In this document: in pieces, positions 20,352-29,953 of the stretch
How positions within the stretch are numbered: the first letter of the stretch is position 1
How the letters are laid out: the number at the start of each line of letters is the position of its first letter
Assembly (NCBI RefSeq): GCF_012932495.1
Contig: NZ_JABCNG010000001.1
Span: 1,488,001-1,552,000 of the forward strand
Origin: Novosphingobium sp. SG919
GTDB taxonomy: Bacteria; Pseudomonadota; Alphaproteobacteria; Sphingomonadales; Sphingomonadaceae
DNA: 64,000 nucleotides
Direction of reading: 5' to 3'
Translations under genes and position numbers: made by a program
The notes under the pieces: generated by a model
What the model was told of the DNA's origin: nothing
The model's database searches: none
What the model saw: only the letters and a program-made list of their open reading frames with translations

Positions 20352-22190
20352 ATGACCAAGCCATTCCACGCCATGCTGGCCGCAACCGTTGTGGTTCTCT
20401 GTCTTCCAGCGGCGCCGGCCATGGCCAAAGCGGCGTCGGCGGCGGCACCCGCTGACGCAGCGGTGCAAGACACGCGGCTGGCAGCCTTCCTCGACAAGGA
20501 GTTTGACGCAGAACTGGCATTGCGCCCCCAGCTTGCTACGCGCCTGGGCCGCAAGGAAGGCATGGACCGGCTGGACGACAACAGCGACGCCGGCATCTTG
20601 CGCCGCCTGGAATGGCGCCGGGGCAGCGTGGCGCGGATGAAAGCCGCGTTCGTGCGCGATCGGCTGTCGGCCGAAGGGCGTATCAACTACGATATCTGGG
20701 CGCTGGAACTGGAGCGGGCGGAACTGCAATACCGCTTTCGCCGCTATCAGCCGCCGTTCTATTCGTTTCTTTATTCGGCCCATGCCGAAGTGCCGAACTT
20801 CCTGATCAACACCCACCTGGTGCAGGATGCGGCCGACATGGCCGCCTATATCGCGCGGGTAAAAGCCACGCCCGCGATGCTGGACACCGCCATTGCCCAA
20901 AGCACGCAATCGGCCGCGATCGGCGTGCTGCCGCCGCGTTTTCAGCTGGAGCGGGTGATTTCGGGTAGCCAGGGGCTGATCACCGGGGCGCCGTTCGATG
21001 ATGGCGCGCCGTCGCCGCTCTGGGCCGATGCCCAGGCCAAGATTGCCAAGCTGGTAACGGCCAAGGCGATTTCGGCCGACCAGGCCACCGCGCTCACCGC
21101 GCAGGCGCGTGAGGCGATCCTGGCGCTCAAGCCCGCCTATCAGCGCGTGATTGCCTGGGCGCAGGCCAGCTTGCCGAACGCCAAATCCGGCGTGGTGGGC
21201 GCCGGCACGCTGCCGGGCGGGGCGGATTGGTACGCCGCCGCGCTACGCCTCAACACCACGACCGCGCTGACGCCCGAGCAGATCCACCAGACCGGCCTTG
21301 CCGAAGTGACCCGCATCAACGCGGCCGAAGATGCCCTGGCCCGCAAGGCCGGCTTTGCCGATGCGGCCGCGCTCCGGGCCGATCTCGTGGCGAAGGACCC
21401 GCCGCGCCCGTGGACCGACGAATTGCGCGCCGCGCGCCTGGCCAAGTCCAACGCCATCGTCAATGCCAACCGTGCGCTGCTGCCCAAGGTGTTCACCGCG
21501 CTGCCCGCCTATGGCACCGAAGTGGTGCGTGAGCCCGCGTTCAGCGAAGTGGCCGGCGGCGCGGCCCATGCCGCCTATGCCAGCGCCGATGGCAAGCGAC
21601 CGGGCCGGGTGTGGCTGCACATGCTGGGTGAGAAAGACCCCGACGCCACGCTGTACACGCTGATGTGCCACGAAGGCATTCCCGGCCACCTGATGCAGGG
21701 CGATATCCAGGTGCGCCAGACCGGCACGCCGCAGTTCCGCAAGGCCTATACCTATGTCGCTTTCAACGAAGGCTGGGCGCTGTATGCCGAGCGGCTGTGC
21801 AGCGAAATGGGCGCGTTTCCCGATGCCGCGGCCGATCTGGAGCGGCTGGACGCCGAACTGTTCCGCGCCGCGCGCCTGGTGGTGGATACCGGCATCCACG
21901 CCAAGGGCTGGTCGGAAGACCAGGCGGTGCAATACCTGATTGATACCGCGCACTTGCCGGCGCAGCAGGCACGATCGGAAGTGCGGCGCTATATCACGCT
22001 GCCCGGCCAGGCGACGGGCTACAAGGTGGGCATGCTGGAGATCGTGGCCCTGCGCGAAAAGGCGCAAGGCGCGCTCGGCGCCAGGTTCGACTTGCGCCGG
22101 TTCAACGACCTGGTGGTGAGCGCCGGCTCGGTGCCGCTGTCGGTGTTGGGCGAACGGGTCGACGCGTGGGTGGCGGCGCAAGGCGCGTAA
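20352..22190 (+). CDS. DUF885-family protein, exported, peptidase-like
   Basis: A 612-residue protein. The ATG at 20352 has AGGGGG upstream and starts a signal peptide that should be cut after APAMAKA. The body is helical throughout. The C-terminal half contains MCHEGIPGHLMQGD, a HE-x(4)-H type motif, and FNEGWALYAERLCSEMG about 35 residues later, which supplies the second glutamate. This zinc-site layout is the hallmark of the DUF885 family, distantly related to gluzincin peptidases. Activity and substrate are not known. The end LSVLGERVDAWVAAQ is family-typical. Confidence 0.87.
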   Translation: MTKPFHAMLAATVVVLCLPAAPAMAKAASAAAPADAAVQDTRLAAFLDKEFDAELALRPQLATRLGRKEGMDRLDDNSDAGILRRLEWRRGSVARMKAAFVRDRLSAEGRINYDIWALELERAELQYRFRRYQPPFYSFLYSAHAEVPNFLINTHLVQDAADMAAYIARVKATPAMLDTAIAQSTQSAAIGVLPPRFQLERVISGSQGLITGAPFDDGAPSPLWADAQAKIAKLVTAKAISADQATALTAQAREAILALKPAYQRVIAWAQASLPNAKSGVVGAGTLPGGADWYAAALRLNTTTALTPEQIHQTGLAEVTRINAAEDALARKAGFADAAALRADLVAKDPPRPWTDELRAARLAKSNAIVNANRALLPKVFTALPAYGTEVVREPAFSEVAGGAAHAAYASADGKRPGRVWLHMLGEKDPDATLYTLMCHEGIPGHLMQGDIQVRQTGTPQFRKAYTYVAFNEGWALYAERLCSEMGAFPDAAADLERLDAELFRAARLVVDTGIHAKGWSEDQAVQYLIDTAHLPAQQARSEVRRYITLPGQATGYKVGMLEIVALREKAQGALGARFDLRRFNDLVVSAGSVPLSVLGERVDAWVAAQGA

Positions 22191-22250
22191 TCTGTTGATG
22201 AGGGCGCGCCCCCTCTCAAAAAGGTGCAAAGGGCGTGCTATCTTCCAGTC

Positions 22251-25200
22251 ATGGCCTTTGCACCCTTTGTCCCGCTGCGCGTCTTTTCGTCGTACACCAT
22301 GCTGGATGGGGCGATCGACCCCAAGGCTATTGCCAAGACGGCGGAAAAACGCGGCTTTCCGGCCATTGCCATTACCGACCGCAACGGCCTTTACGGCAGC
22401 GCCGCCTTTGCCAAGGCGTGCAAGGACGGCGGGGTGCAGCCGGTCATCGGCACGATGCTGGCCGTTGCCCGGCCCGAGCGCGGCGGCGCTTCGGCGCCCG
22501 GCTTTGGCCCGCAGGCGCCCACCATCGATTGGCTGGCGCTCTATGCCCAGGACGCGCAAGGCTATGACAACTTGTGCCACCTCGTCAGCCGGGCGCACCT
22601 CGATCGTCCGCTGGAACATGCGCCGCATGTGCTGCTGTCTGATCTGGAAGGCCATACCGACAGCCTGATCTGCCTGACGGCGGCGGGGGAAGGCGCGCTG
22701 GTACGGCTTCTGGCAGGCGGACAGCAAACTGCGGCGGACAGCTATCTCGAAAAGCTCAAGACGCTCTTCCCGGGCTCGCTCTATCTTGAAGTGGTGCGGC
22801 GCAACGAGGCGGCGGAGGAAGCGGCCGAAGAGGCGCTGATCGCGATGGCCTATGCCCACGATCTGCCGCTCGTGGCCACGAATCCGGCGTGCTTTGCCGA
22901 CGCCGGTTTCTATGACGCGCATGATGCCATGCTGTGCATCGCCAGTTCCACCCATGTGGACAGCCCCGATCGGCCGCGATCATCCAAGCACTGGTGGATC
23001 AAGCCGGTCGAGGCGATGCAGGAGCTGTTCGCCGACCTGCCCGAGGCGCTGGCCAACACCCTGGTGGTGGCGCAGCGCACCGCGTGCATTCCGCCCAAGC
23101 GCAAGCCGATCCTGCCCAGCCTGGCCGGTGACCAGAAGGGCGAGGCGCTGGCCTGCGCGCGCGACAGCCGCCTGGGCCTGGTCGCACGGATGCGGCCCTA
23201 TTACCCCGAAAGCTGTCACGGCGAACTGGCGCAAGTCTTGTGTCTTGAGCCGGAGGAAACGCCGCAGGCCGCCGACCATCCCGAACTGGTGGCGGCGGGC
23301 GCCTGGGACGAAGTGCTGGAATATCGCCAGCGCCTGGAATTCGAGATCGCGATCATCAACCGCATGGGCTTTGGCGGTTACTTCCTGATCGTGGCCGACT
23401 TCATCAAGTGGGCCAAGGATCACGACATTCCGGTGGGGCCGGGGCGTGGTTCGGGCGCCGGCTCGCTGGTCGCCTGGGCGCTGACCATTACCGACCTCGA
23501 TCCGATCAAGCTGGGCCTGCTGTTCGAACGCTTCCTCAACCCGGAACGCGTTTCGATGCCAGACTTCGACATCGACTTTTGCGAAACGCGGCGCGGCGAA
23601 GTGATCCGCTATGTCCAGGCCAAATATGGTGCCGATCACGTGGCGCAGATCATCACCTTCGGTAAGCTGAAAGCCCGCGCCGTGCTGCGCGACACCGGGC
23701 GCATCCTGCAGATGAGCTATGGCCAGACCGACCGGCTGTGCAAGATGGTGCCCAACCATCCGACCGATCCATGGACGCTGGAACGCGCGCTCAACGGCGT
23801 GGCGGAATTGAAGCGCGAGTATGACCGCGATCCCGAGGTCAAGCGCCTGATCGACCTGGCGCGCCAGCTCGAAGGCCTGCCGCGCAACAGTTCCACCCAT
23901 GCCGCCGGCGTGGTCATCGGCGACCGGCCGCTCGCCCAACTCGTGCCGCTCTATCGCGATCCCCGGTCCGATATGCCGGTGACGCAGTTCGACATGAAGC
24001 ATGTCGAGGATGCCGGCCTCGTCAAGTTCGACTTCCTTGGCCTCAAGACCCTGTCGGTGCTGCGCAAGGCGGTGGACCTGCTCGCCAAGCGGCAGATATC
24101 CATCGATCTTTCGCTGCTGCCGCTCGACGACAAGGATGTCTATCGGCTGCTCCAGGTGGGGGACACGGTCGGCGTGTTCCAGCTGGAATCCGAAGGCATG
24201 CGGCGCACCCTGGCGGCGGTGAAGCCCACCAACTTTGGCGACATCATCGCGCTCGTTTCGCTCTATCGCCCCGGCCCGATGGACAACATCCCCTTGTTCG
24301 GGCGTCGCAAGAACGGGTTGGAAGCCATCGAATACCCCCATGAAAAGCTCTCGGGCATCTTGGCCGAGACCTATGGGATCTTCGTCTACCAGGAACAGGT
24401 GATGCAGGCGGCGCAGATCCTGGCGGGTTACTCGCTGGGCGACGCAGACTTGTTGCGCCGCGCCATGGGCAAGAAGATCCAGGCGGAAATGGACCAGCAG
24501 CGCACCCGCTTCGTGGCGGGTTGCAAGGAAGTGTCGCAGATCGAGGCGGGCAAGGCCAACGAACTGTTCGACTTGATCGACAAGTTCGCCGGCTATGGCT
24601 TCAACAAGAGCCACGCGGCCGCCTATGCCCTGCTGGCCTATCACACCGCCTGGTTCAAGGCGCACTATCCGCATGAATTCTACGCCGCTTCGATGTGCTT
24701 CGACATGCACCAATCGGAAAAGCTCAACATCTTCGTGGATGACATGCGGCGCAACGGAGTGGCCCTGGCCGGGCCGGACATCAACCATTCCGAAGCCGAA
24801 TTCACCGTTGAGCGCACCGCCGATGGCCATGCCGTGCGCTATGCCCTGGCGGGCCTGCGCAACGTGGGTGAAAAGGCGATGGACGCCATCGTGGCCGAGC
24901 GGGAGGCCAATGGGCCGTTTGCCACGCTGGACGATCTGTTCAAGCGCATTCCTGCCGGGTCGATGAACCGGCGCCAGTTGGAAGCCCTGGCCGCGGCCGG
25001 CGCGCTCGACGGGCTGGAGCCGAACCGCGCGCGCATCATCGCAAACGCCGAATTGCTGATGGCCGTGGCCGACGAGGCCGTGCGCAGCCGCACCTCGGGC
25101 CAGGGCGGCCTGTTCGGCGGCGAGGGGCACGACCAGCCCGCCACGCGCCTTGCCGAAACCAAGCCGTGGAGCCGTGCCGACCAGATGGCGGCGGAGCGCG

Positions 25201-25859
25201 AGAACTTCGGCTTCTATTTCGCCGCCCATCCGGTGGAGGAATATCGCGCCGTGGCCAGCGCCAATGGCGCGCGCACGTATGGCAGCCTGATGGCGGGATC
25301 GGGCGATGGTGCCAATGGTGGGAGTGGCGGGGCTGCGCGATCGGCCGCAGTGATGGCGGCGCTGGTGGAAAACGTCCAGAAGCGCAAGACCAAGCGCGGC
25401 AAGGACTTTGTCATGGCCGACTTTTCCGACAGCAGCGGGTTGTTCACCGCCTCGTGCTTTGAAGAAACCCTGGTCGATGATTTCGTCACCTGGGCGCGCG
25501 AGGGCACCTGCGTGCTGCTCAATGTCGAACTCGACCGGCCCAACCCGGATGAACCGCCGCGCGTGACCGTGCGCGGGGCAAGGCCCCTGGCGAGCGTGAC
25601 CAGCGCAGCGCGCATGCACCTGACGCTCGACGTGCTGCGCGAGGATGCCATGCGCGAACTGGCGCTGCTGCTGCCGCGCGAACCCGATGCCAAGGGCGAA
25701 GTGATCGCCCGCCTGCGCACCGCCACCGGCGCCCAGCCGCGCGTGCGCCTGGGCCGCAATTTCAAGCTCGACAGCGACCTGATCGAGCGGCTGATGCCGA
25801 TCGAGGGGCTGGCCAACCTGGCGCTGACCGCCAAGGCCGACCTGCGGCTGGTGTCATAA
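22251..25859 (+). CDS. dnaE: DNA polymerase III alpha subunit
   Basis: A 1202-residue replicative polymerase, slightly longer than the E. coli protein (1160). The ATG at 22251 begins AFAPFVPLRVFSSYTMLDGA. Residues about 5-280 are the PHP domain (ITDRNGLYG). The polymerase domain has the catalytic aspartates D440 and D442 in PDFDIDF, the GRGSGAGSLVAW loop and the FNKSHAAAYALLAYHTAWFKA segment. A helix-hairpin-helix region and an OB fold (ALVENVQKRKTKRGKDFVM) complete the C-terminus. It stands 60 bases after the DUF885 gene, so its promoter may be that of the upstream unit. Confidence 0.98.
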   Translation: MAFAPFVPLRVFSSYTMLDGAIDPKAIAKTAEKRGFPAIAITDRNGLYGSAAFAKACKDGGVQPVIGTMLAVARPERGGASAPGFGPQAPTIDWLALYAQDAQGYDNLCHLVSRAHLDRPLEHAPHVLLSDLEGHTDSLICLTAAGEGALVRLLAGGQQTAADSYLEKLKTLFPGSLYLEVVRRNEAAEEAAEEALIAMAYAHDLPLVATNPACFADAGFYDAHDAMLCIASSTHVDSPDRPRSSKHWWIKPVEAMQELFADLPEALANTLVVAQRTACIPPKRKPILPSLAGDQKGEALACARDSRLGLVARMRPYYPESCHGELAQVLCLEPEETPQAADHPELVAAGAWDEVLEYRQRLEFEIAIINRMGFGGYFLIVADFIKWAKDHDIPVGPGRGSGAGSLVAWALTITDLDPIKLGLLFERFLNPERVSMPDFDIDFCETRRGEVIRYVQAKYGADHVAQIITFGKLKARAVLRDTGRILQMSYGQTDRLCKMVPNHPTDPWTLERALNGVAELKREYDRDPEVKRLIDLARQLEGLPRNSSTHAAGVVIGDRPLAQLVPLYRDPRSDMPVTQFDMKHVEDAGLVKFDFLGLKTLSVLRKAVDLLAKRQISIDLSLLPLDDKDVYRLLQVGDTVGVFQLESEGMRRTLAAVKPTNFGDIIALVSLYRPGPMDNIPLFGRRKNGLEAIEYPHEKLSGILAETYGIFVYQEQVMQAAQILAGYSLGDADLLRRAMGKKIQAEMDQQRTRFVAGCKEVSQIEAGKANELFDLIDKFAGYGFNKSHAAAYALLAYHTAWFKAHYPHEFYAASMCFDMHQSEKLNIFVDDMRRNGVALAGPDINHSEAEFTVERTADGHAVRYALAGLRNVGEKAMDAIVAEREANGPFATLDDLFKRIPAGSMNRRQLEALAAAGALDGLEPNRARIIANAELLMAVADEAVRSRTSGQGGLFGGEGHDQPATRLAETKPWSRADQMAAERENFGFYFAAHPVEEYRAVASANGARTYGSLMAGSGDGANGGSGGAARSAAVMAALVENVQKRKTKRGKDFVMADFSDSSGLFTASCFEETLVDDFVTWAREGTCVLLNVELDRPNPDEPPRVTVRGARPLASVTSAARMHLTLDVLREDAMRELALLLPREPDAKGEVIARLRTATGAQPRVRLGRNFKLDSDLIERLMPIEGLANLALTAKADLRLVS

Positions 25860-25904
25860 GCATAAGGCCGGGCGCCACGACCCGGCGGAAAGGACGGCAA
25901 GAGG

Positions 25905-27506
25905 ATGCTGGGCGGAATGCAGGACTGGCCGCTGCGCGTGGGCCGGCTGATCGACCATGCCGCGCGCGAGCATGGCCATCGCGCGATCGTCAGCCGCTGG
26001 GCCGATGGCCGCGAGACGGAAACGACCTGGGCCGGCGTGCGCCACGATGCCGCGCGGCTGGCCGCCACCTTGCACCGCGTGGGAATCACGCCGGGCGACC
26101 GCGTGGCGACACTGGCGATGAACCATGCGCATCACCTGGCTGCCTGGTATGGCATTCCCGGCGCCGGGGCGATCCTGCACACCGTGAACCCGCGCCTGTT
26201 CGAAGACCAGCTGGATTTCATCGTCAACCACGCCGAAGACCGTGTGTTGTTGTTCGATGCGGTGTTCGCCCCGCTGGTGGCGCGAATGAAGCCGCGCTGG
26301 CCCACGGTCGAACACTATGTCTGCTTTGACAGCAGTGGCCCCGCGCCGGCATTTACCGATTGGATCGGCAGCGACACCACCGACTGGACGGAAGGGGACG
26401 AGCGCGAAGCCTGTATGCTGAGCTATACCAGCGGCACCACGGGCAATCCCAAGGGCGTGCTCTATTCGCACCGCTCCACCGTGCTGCACGCGCTGGGCGT
26501 GTTGCAGCCCGAAGTGTTTGGGATGGAGAGCCGCAGCGTGGCCCTGCCGGTGGTGCCGATGTTCCACGCCGCCTGCTGGGGCTTGCCCTGGGCTTCGGCC
26601 AGCGTGGGCGCCAAGCTGGTCTTGTCGGCCGTGGCCGAGCCGGCCGTGTTGTGCGACCTGATGGCGCGCCATGAGGTGACGGCGATGGCCGGTGTGCCGA
26701 CGGTGTGGCTGGGCCTGGCGCAGCATGCCGATGCCACGGCGGGCGGCGCGTTTCCCGCGGCGCTGAAAGACGTGCTGTGCGGCGGATCGGCCCTGCCGCG
26801 CGCGCTGATCGAACGGTTCATGGCCGCGGGCCTGCGCGTCAGCCATGCCTGGGGGATGACCGAAACCTCGCCCATCGGCACGGCGGGTGGCGAGCCGTGG
26901 AACTGGGACGGCATGGACTTTGCCGCACAGGTTTCGCTCAAGGCCAAGCAAGGCCGCCCGCCGTTCGGCGTGGAGATGCGCTGCGTGGATCTGGGTGACG
27001 CCGCGCACGTGCTGCCGCGCGATGGGCAGACGGCCGGCGCCCTGCAGGTGCGCGGGCCATGGGTGATCCAGCGCTATTTCAAGGCGGAGGCCGATGCAGT
27101 GGACGCGGATGGCTGGTTCGACACTGGCGACGTTGCGATCCTGCATCCCGATGGCACCTTGCAGATCACCGACCGCACCAAGGACGTGATCAAGTCGGGC
27201 GGCGAATGGATCAGTTCGGTGGAGCTGGAAAACGCCGCCGTGGGCCACCCCGCCGTGGCCGAAGCCGCCGCCATCGGCATTGCCCATCCCAAGTGGGACG
27301 AGCGGCCGCTGCTGGTGGTGGTGCTGCGTCCGGGCATGGCCACAAGCACGCAGGAACTGTGCGACTATTTGGCCACCCGCGTGGCGCGGTGGTGGTTGCC
27401 CGATGCCGTGGTGTTCGTCGAAAGCCTGCCGCATACCGGCACGGGCAAGATATCCAAGAAGGATCTGCGCGCACAATTCCATGGCTTTTCGTGGGATCAG
27501 GCGTAA
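25905..27506 (+). CDS. Fatty-acid--CoA ligase (AMP-forming acyl-CoA synthetase)
   Basis: A 533-residue ligase that turns a fatty acid, ATP and CoA into acyl-CoA. The N-terminus [20 protein letters not shown] supports the start. The AMP loop is [12 protein letters not shown], motif A5 is WGMTETSP, motif A8 is [10 protein letters not shown] and the lysine end is KISKKDLR. The [19 protein letters not shown] stretch matches medium- to long-chain ligases of the AlkK type. The operon probably continues into the ybjQ pair 32 bases later. Confidence 0.92.
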   Translation: MLGGMQDWPLRVGRLIDHAAREHGHRAIVSRWADGRETETTWAGVRHDAARLAATLHRVGITPGDRVATLAMNHAHHLAAWYGIPGAGAILHTVNPRLFEDQLDFIVNHAEDRVLLFDAVFAPLVARMKPRWPTVEHYVCFDSSGPAPAFTDWIGSDTTDWTEGDEREACMLSYTSGTTGNPKGVLYSHRSTVLHALGVLQPEVFGMESRSVALPVVPMFHAACWGLPWASASVGAKLVLSAVAEPAVLCDLMARHEVTAMAGVPTVWLGLAQHADATAGGAFPAALKDVLCGGSALPRALIERFMAAGLRVSHAWGMTETSPIGTAGGEPWNWDGMDFAAQVSLKAKQGRPPFGVEMRCVDLGDAAHVLPRDGQTAGALQVRGPWVIQRYFKAEADAVDADGWFDTGDVAILHPDGTLQITDRTKDVIKSGGEWISSVELENAAVGHPAVAEAAAIGIAHPKWDERPLLVVVLRPGMATSTQELCDYLATRVARWWLPDAVVFVESLPHTGTGKISKKDLRAQFHGFSWDQA

Positions 27507-27538
27507 TTTGCAGGCGATAAGAACGCTGGGAGAGTGCC

Positions 27539-27874
27539 ATGATCGTGACGACCACCGAAAACATCGCCGGCCATGATGTGGTGGAAAGCCTGGGCCAGGT
27601 TTTCGGCGTGGTGGTGCGCAGCCGCGGGCTTGCCGGCAATATCGTGGCGGGCTTGCGCACGATCATCGGCGGGGAAATCAAGGAATATTCGGCGCTGGTG
27701 GAAGACACCCGCCGCCACGCGATCGATCGCCTGGTGATGAACGCCCGGCTGATGGGGGCAGACGCGGTGGTGATGATGCGCTTCGATTCCGGCTCCATCG
27801 GCCAGACCATGAACGAAGTGGTGGCCTATGGCACTGCCGTGAAGCTCGCACGCCCTGGGCCTTCGGTGGCATGA
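27539..27874 (+). CDS. YbjQ/UPF0145-family protein
   Basis: A 111-residue protein of the UPF0145 (YbjQ) family, a small fold of unknown function that forms pentameric rings in related structures. The pattern MIVTTTENIAGHDVVESLG, then GLAGNIVAGLRTIIGGEIKEYS and MGADAVVMMRFDS is characteristic. The old heavy-metal-binding label is a family guess with no proof. Its stop overlaps the next gene's ATG by four bases. Confidence 0.9.
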   Translation: MIVTTTENIAGHDVVESLGQVFGVVVRSRGLAGNIVAGLRTIIGGEIKEYSALVEDTRRHAIDRLVMNARLMGADAVVMMRFDSGSIGQTMNEVVAYGTAVKLARPGPSVA

Positions 27875-28158
27875 CGGGCGGGGCGCGCGTTGCCGCGCTG
27901 ATCACCGCTGGCCTGGTCGGTGCCGCCGGCCTGGCGTTGCATCTGGCAACGGGTAACGGCTGGGGCCTGATCGGCCTGGGCGCCGTGATCGCGCTCGCGA
28001 CTCTGTTCGAAGCCCGCTACCGCGCGCGCCAGCCCGAAGGCGCCGTGCAGTGGCAGCGCACCGGCGAATGCGAAGTGGACGTGGAGACCGGCGCGGTGGT
28101 GGAAGTGTGGTACGACCCCGTGACCGGCGCGCGCAAGTATGAGCCGGTGATCGACTGA
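27871..28158 (+). CDS. Small inner-membrane protein coupled to ybjQ
   Basis: A 95-residue protein I do not recognise. Its ATG overlaps the ybjQ stop (ATGA). Residues about 5-25 and 28-48 are two hydrophobic helices (VAALITAGLVGAAGLAL, GLIGLGAVIALATLF). The last 45 residues are polar and beta-like (GECEVDVETGAVVEVWYDP), likely outside the membrane core. The coupling suggests the ring-forming YbjQ-type protein and this membrane protein work together. A REP-like element follows the stop. Confidence 0.7.
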   Translation: MTGGARVAALITAGLVGAAGLALHLATGNGWGLIGLGAVIALATLFEARYRARQPEGAVQWQRTGECEVDVETGAVVEVWYDPVTGARKYEPVID

Positions 28159-28178
28159 CTGCGGCGGGCGGGGGAGAT

Positions 28179-28275
28179 TGGACAAGCTCAGCCCGAACGG
28201 ATTTCGACGGTTTAAATAACGACTTCCGCTCGCCCTGAGCTCGTCGAAGAGCATGTCCTGAGCCTGTCGAAGGGC
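28179..28275. repeat. REP-like repeat, family B (three copies)
   Basis: One copy of TGGACAAGCTCAGCCCGAAC (28179-28198) and two copies on the other strand (CGCCCTGAGCTCGTCGAAGA at 28231-28250, TCCTGAGCCTGTCGAAGGGC at 28255-28274). The core CTGAGC...GTCGAAG is a motif that is abundant between genes in many sphingomonads. The mixed orientation lets it fold into long hairpins between two convergent genes. Different from family A in the same window. Confidence 0.75.
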
Positions 28276-28288
28276 GCGGGTACAAGGC

Positions 28289-29359
28289 TCAGAACAAATC
28301 CATCTGCCCATCGCGCGAAGGCGGGCGGAACTGCGTGCAATCGAGATCCAGCCGTTCCTGCACGATCCCGGCCCTGCGCAGGGCGAGGCGGAAGCGGGTG
28401 CGGATGAGATCGGCCCAGACACCCTTGGGTTTCATGCGGGTGTGGAAGCTGGCGTCATAATCCTTGCCGCCGCGCATCGATTGCACCGTGTGCATCACCT
28501 TGGCGGCGCGATCAGGGAAATGCACGTCCAGCCATTGCCGGAACAGCGGCGCCACTTCGTGGGGCAGGCGCAGCATGATCCAGCTGGCCGAGCGGACGCC
28601 CAGAGCCCCAGCCTCCATCAGGATCTGTTCCAGGAACTGGTCGGTGATCGCGGGGATCACGGGAGAGACACCGACGTGAGCAGGGATGCCCGCCTCCACC
28701 AGCGTGCCCAGCGCCGCCATCCGCTTGGCTGGGCTGGAGGCGCGCGGCTCCAACAGGCCCGACAGGCGCGGATCGAGGCTGGTGATCGAAAGGCCCACCG
28801 CCACCAAGCGCCGCGCCGCGAGCTGGCGCAGCAGGTCGAGATCGTCGAGCACGCGGGCCGACTTGGTCGTGATCGTCACCGGATGGCCCACCTCCAGGCA
28901 CAGTTCCAGCACCTGGCGCGTGATGCGATACTCGCGCTCGATCGGCTGGTAGGGATCGGTGTTGGTGCCCATCGCCAGTGGGCGGGGGCTGTATCCGCGC
29001 TTGGCGAAGGCTTTGCGCAACAGTTCGGCCGCCTGCGGCTTGGCAAACAGTTTCGTCTCGAAATCGAGGCCGGGCGAGAGATCGTGATAGGCGTGCGTTG
29101 GCCGGGCATAGCAATAGATGCAGCCGTGCTCGCACCCGCGATAGGCATTCACCGAACGGTCGAAGGGAATATCGGGCGAAGCGTTGAAAGTGAGGACGCT
29201 TTTGGGGAATTCCTGCGTGACCGTGGTGCGCAGGCGCGGAGCCTCGCCATCGATGGCTTGCGCCATGTCGCGCCAGTCGCCGTCGGCCTCCCGCTCGGCC
29301 AGGCCAAAGCGCGTGGGCACCGCGCCAGACTGCGCACCCCTGCCTTTGATGGGTTGCAT
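28289..29359 (-). CDS. PA0069-family radical SAM protein
   Basis: A 356-residue radical SAM enzyme. The ATG at 29359 gives the family start MQPIKGRGAQSG. The cluster motif is in RGCEHGCIYCYARPTH, a C-x3-C-x2-C set binding the [4Fe-4S] that cleaves SAM. DFETKLFAKP and AMGTNTDPYQPIE are typical of the spore photoproduct lyase/PA0069 branch. Reaction unknown, with DNA repair a plausible guess because of its relation to that branch. The C-terminal NMDLF-like QMDLF end is also common in this group. Confidence 0.9.
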   Translation of the reverse strand: MQPIKGRGAQSGAVPTRFGLAEREADGDWRDMAQAIDGEAPRLRTTVTQEFPKSVLTFNASPDIPFDRSVNAYRGCEHGCIYCYARPTHAYHDLSPGLDFETKLFAKPQAAELLRKAFAKRGYSPRPLAMGTNTDPYQPIEREYRITRQVLELCLEVGHPVTITTKSARVLDDLDLLRQLAARRLVAVGLSITSLDPRLSGLLEPRASSPAKRMAALGTLVEAGIPAHVGVSPVIPAITDQFLEQILMEAGALGVRSASWIMLRLPHEVAPLFRQWLDVHFPDRAAKVMHTVQSMRGGKDYDASFHTRMKPKGVWADLIRTRFRLALRRAGIVQERLDLDCTQFRPPSRDGQMDLF

Positions 29360-29425
29360 GGGTAGAACATAGCAGGAACATGGCGGCACGAAAAGGTGTA
29401 TCCTCCCGTGCCGGGGAGGAGCGCG

Positions 29426-29953
29426 CTACTTCTCCAGCAGCCTGGGCATCAGTTCCACGAAATTGCAGGGACGGTTGCGGCTGTCGAGCTGTTCGGCGAG
29501 GATGCCGTCCCAGCCGTCCTTCACTGCGCCGTTCGAGCCGGGCAGGGCGAAGATGTACGTGCCGCGCGCCACCACCGCGCAGGCGCGGGATTGGATCGTG
29601 CTGGTGCCGATCGTTTTGTAGCTGAGCCAGCGGAACAGTTCGCCAAAGCCGGGAATATCGCGCGTTTTCACGCGATCTAGCGCTTCGGGGGTAACGTCGC
29701 GCCCGGTCAGCCCGGTGCCGCCGGTGATCACCACGGCGTCTACCGCAGGATCGTCGATCCAGTTGTTCAGCCGCGTGGCGATGCGGTCGGCATCGTCCTT
29801 TTCCAGCGCCCGCGCGGCGAGGCTGTGCCCGGCGTCGCGGATGCGCTGCGCGAGAATGTCGCCCGAGGTGTCTTCATCCGGCCCGCGCGTGTCCGAAACG
29901 GTGAGCAGGGCAATCTGGATCGGCTTGAACGTGCGCGTGGTGTCAATTGCCAT
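29426..29953 (-). CDS. moaB: Molybdenum cofactor biosynthesis protein MoaB
   Basis: A 175-residue protein. The MoCF motif is TGGTGLTGRDVTPEA, with SDTRGPDEDTSGDIL at the N-terminus and FALPGSNGAVKDGWD near the end. The fold binds molybdopterin, and MoaB or its MogA relative adenylates it. It overlaps the lytic transglycosylase by 11 bases, so it is in the same operon without functional link. Confidence 0.93.
   Translation of the reverse strand: MAIDTTRTFKPIQIALLTVSDTRGPDEDTSGDILAQRIRDAGHSLAARALEKDDADRIATRLNNWIDDPAVDAVVITGGTGLTGRDVTPEALDRVKTRDIPGFGELFRWLSYKTIGTSTIQSRACAVVARGTYIFALPGSNGAVKDGWDGILAEQLDSRNRPCNFVELMPRLLEK

Noticed and set aside
22980..25619. An 879-residue open frame on the minus strand over dnaE
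   Set aside because: It is the antisense shadow of a GC-rich gene, has His/Arg/Gly-rich composition and no domain, and dnaE is certain on the other strand.
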